DNA of 64,000 bases. Origin: Asticcacaulis taihuensis. GTDB taxonomy: Bacteria; Pseudomonadota; Alphaproteobacteria; Caulobacterales; Caulobacteraceae. Below are positions 54,279 to 61,484 of this stretch, in pieces. Location of the stretch: positions 25,400 through 89,399 of the forward strand of contig NZ_FMTS01000002.1 of assembly GCF_900100255.1 (NCBI RefSeq), written 5' to 3'. The notes beneath the pieces were generated by a model. The model saw only the letters and a list, made by a program, of their open reading frames with translations. It ran no database searches and was not told where the DNA came from. Both the position numbers and the translations under genes were made by a program. Every line of letters begins with the position of its first letter. The first letter of the stretch is position 1.

Positions 54279-55070
54279 TCAACTTGCCCAGACGAATTCG
54301 ACGTCGGTCGGACATTGCGCGATAAACGCGCCGATCGGCGAGGTATAGGGGTCGGTGTCCTCGGTCGCGCTTTTGAGCGCATCGAGCTTGGCCTGTCCCG
54401 TGATGTAGAAAAGAATACGGCGCGAATTATTGATCGCCGGCACCGACAAAGTAATACGCGGCAATTTCGGCTCAGAACCATCGGTGTGCGGCTGTACCGG
54501 CAACACCAGCCGCTCGGTGGTATAGACCTCGGCATTGATGGGATTATGCGGGAAGATCGAGGCGTAGTGCGTATCCGGCCCCATGCCCATCAGGGCGAAA
54601 TCAAAACGCGGCGCCTCGCCGCCATTGAGATCACGCAGGGCCTTTTCCGCCTTTTCAGCGCAGGCGGCCTGGTCGTCGATATCCTGGATCAGTGTCAGGA
54701 ATTTCATCCCGGTGTGATCCTTGTCAGCCAGCACCGGCGCCAGCGCCTCGCGCATCATGCGCGTGTTGGAAGCCGCCTCATCCACCGGCACAACGCGCTC
54801 ATCGACCTGGGCCAGGGTCACTTTCGACCAGTCCAGTTCGGCATGGATCAGGTGCTGGTAGATCGGCTTCGGCGTGGTGCCACCACAACCGATCCAGACC
54901 GCCTTGGTGCGCGCATCAATGGCCTGGCGCAGGCTGTCGGCTATGGCGTCGGCGATATAGGTGCCGGCGCGCTGCGTATTGGCGAAGCAATGCACGGTCA
55001 CGGTCTTGCCGTGGGCATTCCAGGTCAGCACGTCTTCCGAGACGTTGAGCTTGTGCGCGGCCTCAGTCAT
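54279..55070 (-). CDS. pgl: 6-phosphogluconolactonase
   Basis: 263 residues from the ATG at 55070. VWIGCGGTTPKPIYQHL and QVDERVVPVDEAASNTRMM are the substrate sites, and DFALMGMGPDTHYASIFP has the catalytic region. It hydrolyses 6-phosphogluconolactone. The chosen start overlaps the zwf stop by 8 bases (coupled translation); a frame from 55097 overlaps by 35 bases. Confidence 0.92.
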   Translation of the reverse strand: MTEAAHKLNVSEDVLTWNAHGKTVTVHCFANTQRAGTYIADAIADSLRQAIDARTKAVWIGCGGTTPKPIYQHLIHAELDWSKVTLAQVDERVVPVDEAASNTRMMREALAPVLADKDHTGMKFLTLIQDIDDQAACAEKAEKALRDLNGGEAPRFDFALMGMGPDTHYASIFPHNPINAEVYTTERLVLPVQPHTDGSEPKLPRITLSVPAINNSRRILFYITGQAKLDALKSATEDTDPYTSPIGAFIAQCPTDVEFVWAS

Positions 55071-56553
55071 TCCACATGCGTCCGTTATCGCGTTCAATCA
55101 GGCTGAAAGCGCTGACCGGGCCGAAGGTGCCGGCCGGATATTTCTGCGGCTTCATGTCCTTGTCGTGCCACGCCTTGATGATGCCGTCCACCCAGGTCCA
55201 GGCGGCCTCGACCTCGTCGCGGCGCACGAACTGGGCGTTGTTGCCATTCAGCGCATCGAGGATCAGGCGCTCATAGGCGATGCGGCGGCGCGGCGGCTTG
55301 CCGTCCTTGCTGTCGTCAAATGCCTTGATCAGCGACAGGCTGAGATCCAGCGGCTGGAGATGCACGCCTTCTGAGGTCAGGCCCGGCGCCTTGTTCATCA
55401 GGGTCAGCGAAATATCTTCTTCCGGCTGGAGACGGATCAGCAGGCGGTTGGCCTGGGCCTCGGGCCCGAAGATCGAGTGCGGCAAAGGCTTGAACTGGAT
55501 AACGATTTCCGTGGTGCGCGATGGCAGGCATTTGCCCGTGCGCATATAGATCGGCGTGCCGGCCCAGCGCCAGTTGGCGATCTCGGCCTTGATGGCAACG
55601 AAGGTCTCGGTATTGGAGGGCGAACCCTTCTCGGCTTCATACCCGGCCACCGGATGACCGTCGGCGAAACCCGGACCGTACTGACCGCGTGCCGTATTGG
55701 TCAGCACGTTTTCGGCCGTAATGGCCTTCAGCGAGCGCAGCACCTTGACCTTTTCATCGCGCAGGGCGTCCGAGGTCAGGGCCGAAGGCGGTTCCATGGC
55801 CAGCAGGCAGAGCAGTTGCAGCAGGTGGTTCTGCAACATGTCGCGGATGGCGCCGTATTCATCGTAATAGCCGAGACGATCCGCCACGCCGACCGTTTCG
55901 GCAATGGTGATCTGGATGTGGTCGATCGACTGCGAATTCCACAGCGGCTCGAAGACCATATTGCCGAAGCGCAGGGCGATCAGGTTCTGCACCGTTTCCT
56001 TGCCCAGATAGTGGTCGATGCGGAAGGTGCGGTCTTCGGCGAAGGCGTGGGCGACCGAATCGTTGATCACCTTCGAGGTGGCCAGGTCGCGGCCGATCGG
56101 CTTCTCGATGATGACGCGGTTGGGCGCCTTGTTCAGACCGGCCTTTTCAATGTGCTCGCAGATCGGCTTGAAAAGCGATGGCGACACCGACAGGAAGAAG
56201 ACGATGTCGAGCGTGTCCGGATCGCCCAACTCGGCTTTCAGCTTCGAGCCCCAGTCGTCATGGGCGGCGTCGAGCGCGACGTGGACGATGCGCTTGCGGA
56301 AGCGGCTGAGGGCTTCCGGCGTGGTCCATTCGCCGAAGCGGCTGGTGACGGCATTGCCGATGCGGTCGACACAGACCTCAGTGCCGCAGTCTTCGCGGGC
56401 CACGGAAATGATACGCAGGTTATCGGAGAGGAAGCCTTCCTGGTCCAGCATGGCCAGCGACGGCCACAACATGCGCATGGCCAGATCGCCCGTGCCCCCG
56501 ACAAGGACGAAAACCTGTTGGCGCGCGCCATTACTTCCAGAAGATGCCGACAT
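55063..56553 (-). CDS. zwf: glucose-6-phosphate 1-dehydrogenase
   Basis: 496 residues. The nucleotide-binding loop reads GGTGDLAMRMLWPSLAML: Met where most members have Lys or Arg-Lys, a small departure. FRIDHYLGKETVQN is the active-site block with His and Lys. It oxidises glucose-6-phosphate with NAD(P). First gene of the zwf-pgl-edd-glk(-eda) run, behind a promoter with a LacI operator. Confidence 0.95.
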   Translation of the reverse strand: MSASSGSNGARQQVFVLVGGTGDLAMRMLWPSLAMLDQEGFLSDNLRIISVAREDCGTEVCVDRIGNAVTSRFGEWTTPEALSRFRKRIVHVALDAAHDDWGSKLKAELGDPDTLDIVFFLSVSPSLFKPICEHIEKAGLNKAPNRVIIEKPIGRDLATSKVINDSVAHAFAEDRTFRIDHYLGKETVQNLIALRFGNMVFEPLWNSQSIDHIQITIAETVGVADRLGYYDEYGAIRDMLQNHLLQLLCLLAMEPPSALTSDALRDEKVKVLRSLKAITAENVLTNTARGQYGPGFADGHPVAGYEAEKGSPSNTETFVAIKAEIANWRWAGTPIYMRTGKCLPSRTTEIVIQFKPLPHSIFGPEAQANRLLIRLQPEEDISLTLMNKAPGLTSEGVHLQPLDLSLSLIKAFDDSKDGKPPRRRIAYERLILDALNGNNAQFVRRDEVEAAWTWVDGIIKAWHDKDMKPQKYPAGTFGPVSAFSLIERDNGRMWND

Positions 56554-56608
56554 GAGACCTTTTCGTTCCGAACCTGTGACCCGCCCTTTGTGCCCAGAGC
56601 TTTAGTCA

Positions 56609-56647
56609 TGACAGCGTTGTCATAACCCCTGTTTTCCGGCAGGTCAA
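56609..56647 (-). promoter_or_regulatory. zwf promoter with LacI operator
   Basis: On the minus strand TTGACC (56647-56642), 17-bp spacer, TATGAC (56624-56619). Operator TGACAGCGTTGTCA at 56609-56622, extended by one matching base on each side (ATGACA...TGTCAT), overlaps the -10 and the start point. It should repress the whole Entner-Doudoroff operon. Confidence 0.7.
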
Positions 56648-56739
56648 CAATGAATGTCAGCGGGCGTCACAAATGCCGCGCCCGCAGCGGTCATATAGGC
56701 CATCAGCGCCTAAGGATACAAGCTGGAAACGCGCCTAAA

Positions 56740-57078
56740 TCAAACGCTTCGACCGATCAGCGCCTTGGCCAGCTTGCGCACACGGATCAGTTCTTCGCGC
56801 GTCACCCCGCCTTTTTTCTGCGCCTTGCGCACACGCCAGTCGAGGCTCTTGATCTGATCGGCCAGAATCGCGCTGGCCACGTCTCCACCCAGTACCACTT
56901 CCCAGGGATGGCCCTTGATCTTCGTCGTAATCGGACAACACAGCATCAGGCTCTGGCGATCGTTGTAAATACGCGGGCTCAGGACCACGGCCGGCCGGTG
57001 GCCAGCCTGCTCATGCCCCGCCTGCGGATCGAATTCCAGCCAGACAATATCGCCCTCATCGGGCACATAGTCGCTCAT
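56740..57078 (-). CDS. mazF: MazF/PemK-type toxin (endoribonuclease)
   Basis: 112 residues. GDIVWLEFDPQAGHEQAGHRPAVVL is the family opening (quoted in part: GHEQAGHRPAVVLSP) with the catalytic Arg, and SLMLCCPITTKIKGHPWEV has the catalytic Thr. It cuts mRNA at short sequences when free of its antitoxin. It overlaps mazE by 4 bases. The C-terminal part (RVRKAQKKGGVTREELIRVR) is basic, as expected for RNA binding. Confidence 0.92.
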   Translation of the reverse strand: MSDYVPDEGDIVWLEFDPQAGHEQAGHRPAVVLSPRIYNDRQSLMLCCPITTKIKGHPWEVVLGGDVASAILADQIKSLDWRVRKAQKKGGVTREELIRVRKLAKALIGRSV

Positions 57079-57320
57079 AGAGCTTCATTGCCGTGGGGCG
57101 CACCGAAATCGGCCTCGGTCTGAATGACGTCCGGCGTCAGGCGGCTGAGCAAGTCTTCCAGATCGGCCTCATCCTCGGCAATGGCAGGCTCGATGACCAG
57201 CCGGCCATCTTCCAGCCGCATATCCACGGTATCGGCGGCCTTCAGATTCAGCGCCGATAAATAGGCACTGGGAATACGCACCGAGGTGCTGTTTCCCCAT
57301 TTCGCCAGCGCGACCTTCAT
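57075..57320 (-). CDS. mazE: MazE-type antitoxin (AbrB/SpoVT fold)
   Basis: 81 residues. VALAKWGNSTSVRIPSAYL is the swapped-hairpin DNA-binding domain; the acidic tail (AEDEADLEDLLSRLTPDV) would wrap the toxin. First gene of the pair. Expected to repress its own promoter within 57321-57400. Confidence 0.92.
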   Translation of the reverse strand: MKVALAKWGNSTSVRIPSAYLSALNLKAADTVDMRLEDGRLVIEPAIAEDEADLEDLLSRLTPDVIQTEADFGAPHGNEAL

Positions 57321-57491
57321 ACCCGCCTCCGTTGATCCAATGTAGATACATTAACCGAAACGGCCGCGGGAATCAATACGACGTTCACCCTGTATGGCGC
57401 AGCGCGTACGCAATTCCGTTGCCGCGCTCAAGCAGCGAACGGGGCCGCCCGAGCGGCGGTAGCGCAGCGTAAAAACGGTCAATGGCCTACA

Positions 57492-60185
57492 TCATCCCGT
57501 ATTTCTAAGCGCGCTCGCAATGCCATTGACCGTCAGTTGCATGGCCAGTTGCACCAGCTTGTGCTTGTTGCCGTGGCGGCGGATGCCCAGCAGGTAAACC
57601 TGCAAACGATTGAGCGAACCCAGCAGCGGATTGGCGCGCTCGATCTGGTTGCGCAGGCGCTCATGGGTCGAGAGCAGATAGGGCGCGCCGCGCAGGCGCA
57701 GGATCAGCGCCACCGTATCGTCAAACTCGAATTTGACCTTGGCATAGATGCGCGCCGCTTCTTCCGGCTCACCGGCCAGGCCCGCATAAAGCCCGGCGAT
57801 CTCCATGTCGGTCTTGGCCAGGGCCATTTCCATATTGGCGATGAAGACCTCAAAAAAGTCCCACTGCATCATTTCCTTCAGCACGTCGTCGCTGATCGCC
57901 AGTTCGCGCACCGCCGCGGCGAAACCGTACCAGCCGGGCAGCATGAAGCGCGTCTGCGACCAGGCGAAAACCCATGGAATGGCGCGCAGATCCTCGATCT
58001 TGCCCGACGCCGTGCGCGACGCCGGGCGCGAGCCGATCTTGAGATTGCTGACCTCGTCCACCGGCGTCACCGTGCGGAAGAAGTTGAGGAAATGCGGATC
58101 GTCATAAACCAGGCCGCGATAGGCATCGAAAGCGGCCGCGTGAACCTGGTCCATCAGCGGCGTGAACTTTTCCTCCAGCTTCGCATCGGCCGTATGGGCG
58201 GCGGTCTTGGCCCCCCGCTTCGGCACCGTGGCCAGGAAGGTGGCGGCCGCGAAGCTGTCGAGCGTCTTGTGGGCGGTGACGACATTGCCGAACTTGCGCG
58301 CGATCACCTCGCCCTGTTCGGTGACGCGGATCTGCCCGCCGACCGTGCCTTCGGGCTGGGCCAAAATCGCCGCGAAGGCCGGCCCGCCGCCGCGCCCCAC
58401 GCTGCCGCCGCGGCCATGGAACAGGCGCAACTGCACGCCGGCCTTGTCGCATACCGCCTTGATCGCCTTCGACGCCTTGTGCAACGACCAGCGCGAAGAG
58501 GTGTAGCCGCCGTCCTTGTTGGAATCGGAATAGCCGAGCATCACTTCCTGCAACGCCGGGCGCCCCATCAGCGAACGGACGGCGAAATTGCCCAGCCACT
58601 TCTTCATGATTTCCGGCGCCGCCTCCAGGTCGCCAATGGTCTCGAAAAGGGGCGAAATCTTCATCATGCAGTGCGGCTGCGGTCCGCCGCGCACCAGGCC
58701 GGCCTGTTTCAGCAGCACCAGCGGCTCCAGGATATCGGATACCGAACCGGCTTTGGAAATGACATAGGCGCCAAAGGCTTCCGGCCCGAAAGTTTTAACG
58801 ATCTCGGCCGCCGCATCGACAATGCGCAGTTCCTTGCGCGTCTCCTCGGAATAGCTGGCATAGTCCCAGCGCAAAATCCGGTCATTGGCCAGTTCGGCGA
58901 AGAGCAGCGAACAGCGCTCGCTTTCTGACATGCCGAGATAATCGATCAGTTCCGACGACTGGGTGAACAGGTCGGCGATGACGCGTTCATGCACGTCCGA
59001 ATTCTGCCGCAGGTCGAGCGCCAGCAGGTGGAAGCCGCAACTGCGGGCAATGCGGATCAGGGTCTTGAGCGTGGCACCGATCATCCGGCGGCCGCCATTG
59101 CTGGCCAGGGAATTGCGGATCACGCGCAGGTCGAACAGGAAGGCGGCGCAGCTTTCATAGGCCGGCGCAGCGACCGAGGTATCGCCGGCGCGGCTGCCCA
59201 CTGATTCACCCAGGATTTCCGCGCGCGTCCGCAGCAGGCGCTGCCGGATATGGGCAATGGCGCGGCGATAGGGCTCATCAACACGGTGGATATCGGTATT
59301 GAGCGACTTGCGCGCCAGTTCCTGAAGGGCATCGCTGACCGGCGTCACCTCGTCCGACATGGTCAGTTCGGTATCGAGCTTGTCGAGATGGACCAGGTAG
59401 AAATCGAAGGCCACGCGCGCCTGTTCACGATAGGCATAGCGCAGGGTCACCTCATCGACATGCGGGTGGCCGTCGCGGTCACCGCCGATCCACGAACCGA
59501 GCTTGAGCACGTCCGGCAGCGGTCCCTCATGCGGGATGTCGCGGCCCCATTCGGTATAGAGCGTCACCAGGGCCGGCAGGATCGAGCGCTTGACCGCGCC
59601 GATCAGATTGTTGATCTCGTCGCGCACCGTGATGCGTTCCGGGCGGTTGAGGCGGGTATTCCACAACAGCGCCACGGCACGGTAGAGATCGTCCCCCACC
59701 TGCTTTTTCTCACCTGCATTGGCGGCCTTTTCATAGGCTTGCAGCAGGGTGGCGATTTCGGTCTCGCGCTCCACGATCGAGGCGCGGCGCATCTCCGTCG
59801 GGTGGGCGGTAAAGACCGGCGAGGCCAGGATGCTGCTGAGCGTGGCGTCGATCTCCGCCTTATCCAGGCCCGACTGACGCGCCGAGGCCACGGCATTGGC
59901 CAGGCTGATCGGCTGCATTGACCCGTCGGCGCTCTCGAAACTGTCGATCTTGCCGAGCTGGCCGACATCCTCGGAAATGACCGACAGCATGGACATGCAC
60001 GTCATGATGCGGGCGATATGCGCGGCTTCGGATTCACTCAAGGCACTGAAATCGAAAGTCTTGTCTTTCAGCGCCTCGACCTTGTCCATGACCTCGGCCT
60101 TGCCGAATTCGTGGACGGCTTCACTGAGATAGCCATCGAGCAGGCCGATATGTTGCTTGACGTGGTTGAGGACGGTGTCGATCAT
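57492..60185 (-). CDS. ppc: phosphoenolpyruvate carboxylase
   Basis: 897 residues from the ATG at 60185. Both family signatures are visible: VFTAHPTEMRR (catalytic His) and VMLGYSDSNKDGG (catalytic Lys). LFHGRGGSVGRGGGPA is also conserved, and the C-terminus ends RNTG, the usual ending. It carboxylates PEP to oxaloacetate, refilling the TCA cycle while growing on sugars through the Entner-Doudoroff route. A GTG at 60218 is an alternative start. Confidence 0.94.
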   Translation of the reverse strand: MIDTVLNHVKQHIGLLDGYLSEAVHEFGKAEVMDKVEALKDKTFDFSALSESEAAHIARIMTCMSMLSVISEDVGQLGKIDSFESADGSMQPISLANAVASARQSGLDKAEIDATLSSILASPVFTAHPTEMRRASIVERETEIATLLQAYEKAANAGEKKQVGDDLYRAVALLWNTRLNRPERITVRDEINNLIGAVKRSILPALVTLYTEWGRDIPHEGPLPDVLKLGSWIGGDRDGHPHVDEVTLRYAYREQARVAFDFYLVHLDKLDTELTMSDEVTPVSDALQELARKSLNTDIHRVDEPYRRAIAHIRQRLLRTRAEILGESVGSRAGDTSVAAPAYESCAAFLFDLRVIRNSLASNGGRRMIGATLKTLIRIARSCGFHLLALDLRQNSDVHERVIADLFTQSSELIDYLGMSESERCSLLFAELANDRILRWDYASYSEETRKELRIVDAAAEIVKTFGPEAFGAYVISKAGSVSDILEPLVLLKQAGLVRGGPQPHCMMKISPLFETIGDLEAAPEIMKKWLGNFAVRSLMGRPALQEVMLGYSDSNKDGGYTSSRWSLHKASKAIKAVCDKAGVQLRLFHGRGGSVGRGGGPAFAAILAQPEGTVGGQIRVTEQGEVIARKFGNVVTAHKTLDSFAAATFLATVPKRGAKTAAHTADAKLEEKFTPLMDQVHAAAFDAYRGLVYDDPHFLNFFRTVTPVDEVSNLKIGSRPASRTASGKIEDLRAIPWVFAWSQTRFMLPGWYGFAAAVRELAISDDVLKEMMQWDFFEVFIANMEMALAKTDMEIAGLYAGLAGEPEEAARIYAKVKFEFDDTVALILRLRGAPYLLSTHERLRNQIERANPLLGSLNRLQVYLLGIRRHGNKHKLVQLAMQLTVNGIASALRNTG

Positions 60186-60592
60186 AGTCGTGTTCCAGAG
60201 TACCCGTTGGGCCGTCACTCGTCACACTTTTCGTCACAAAAACATAGACTTGCAGTCAGGTTTGTTCCGACGACGCATGATCAGATGTCAAGCCGGTTTA
60301 TTGTTTTATCCTTCCTGATTAGGCGCGATTTTTGTGCATCGCAAGATAACAAATTTCGGTACAGAACTGGTCATATTGATAGTATGAATGAATCCAAGAC
60401 CTTGAATATTATTGTCTGATTTAATATTTTTTCATTCGCAAACTTTTTACACACAAAGTTTCATTAGAAACAACGCCTTGGCAACGCGCCCACCATTGCC
60501 GAACGGCATAATAACACCGCCCGCCATTTGTTAAGACTTTTCCCGTAAGCTGAGGGGCATAACAAGCTTAAGAATAAGCAAGAGGGTGTCCC
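60186..60592. other. 407-bp divergent region between ppc and the 186-residue gene
   Basis: Contains the promoters of both genes. A low-GC stretch lies at about 60340-60470 (TTTAATATTTTTTCATTCG). No clear operator, repeat or small gene is seen. Confidence 0.5.
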
Positions 60593-61153
60593 ATGGCCAA
60601 AGCGACCTTTCATCGCCACCAAAGAGTCTATGTCGAACCGGTCGGTACCTGGGCGGTGATCGACAAGGTCAATCCCGTCTGGGTCAAGGGTTTCGACGAG
60701 CCGGTACGCGTCACCTATGACTGCGGCCTGGGCCGTGATTTCGCCGCCGAGGAACTGACACCCGAAAGCGCCGAAAAGAGCAAGGATGACGGCCACCTGT
60801 CGCACTGGCGCCTGATGCGCGCCCGCAACAAGTGGCAGACGCCAGAAGAAAGCCGCAACCACCCTTTCCCCGGCACCTATCCGATCGTCGTCACCGATGA
60901 AAACGACTGGGGCGGCTGGCGCGTGCCCGGCGCCGAATATGAGCGCGACCCGGCCCTGATCGAGATGCAGGCCCGCCTGATCGCCGCCGCGCCACACCTG
61001 CTCAAGCTGGTCAAGGATCTGCGTGATTACGCCCGCAACAACAGCGAACTGGACGACGACCTGATCTCGCTGGCCAAGCGCGCCGACCAGTTGCGCCAGC
61101 ATGTCGAAACCGATGTGACCGACGTCCCGAAAGCCACCCGCCAGGCGGGATAG
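60593..61153 (+). CDS. conserved-looking hypothetical protein, 186 residues
   Basis: Start ATG follows AGAGGGTGTCCC (GAGGG ribosome site). No signal peptide, no membrane segment. N-terminal region is beta-prone (HQRVYVEPVGTWAVIDKVNP, then YDCGLGRDFAAEEL), a short Trp-rich centre (ENDWGGWRVPGAEYERDP), and a C-terminal helical part (MQARLIAAAPHLLKLVKDLRDYARN, given in part: AAPHLLKLVKDLRDYA). I do not recognise the family. Codon use looks normal for the region. A repeat follows it. Confidence 0.75.
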   Translation: MAKATFHRHQRVYVEPVGTWAVIDKVNPVWVKGFDEPVRVTYDCGLGRDFAAEELTPESAEKSKDDGHLSHWRLMRARNKWQTPEESRNHPFPGTYPIVVTDENDWGGWRVPGAEYERDPALIEMQARLIAAAPHLLKLVKDLRDYARNNSELDDDLISLAKRADQLRQHVETDVTDVPKATRQAG

Positions 61154-61395
61154 AATTAAGAATTGGCCGCGGATAAGGCACGGATATGATCCGCTTTGCG
61201 GATCATTGCACGGATAGACACGGATTTCATGGTCATCACGAAAGACACGCAGATGTCCCATCTTTGGACGGCGAAGCCGTCATTTGCGACCATTTGCCAC
61301 TAAATTCGCAACGCAAAGAAATCCGTGCTGATCCGTGTCGCCGCAAGGCGGCATCCGTGCCTTATCCGTGGTTGGATCTTTCTTCTTAATTCCAC
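61153..61395. repeat. nested inverted repeat built on CACGGAT units
   Basis: GAATTAAGAATTGG plus GCGGATAAGGCACGGAT at the left (61153-61185) faces ATCCGTGCCTTATCCGTG and CTTAATTC at the right (about 61353-61395). Inside are GATCCGCTTTGCGGATC (a perfect hairpin near 61188-61204) and inverted CACGGATTTC/GAAATCCGTG units. Together with its flanks it fills the 331-bp gap between the unknown gene and pepN. Confidence 0.75.
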
Positions 61396-61484
61396 CACTT
61401 CCACCCAAAAATCGCATTGTATCGCTTGAGCTTCTCTGAAAAGAGTCCCATGTGGACTGAGACTTCAAGCGAGACAGAACGAAT

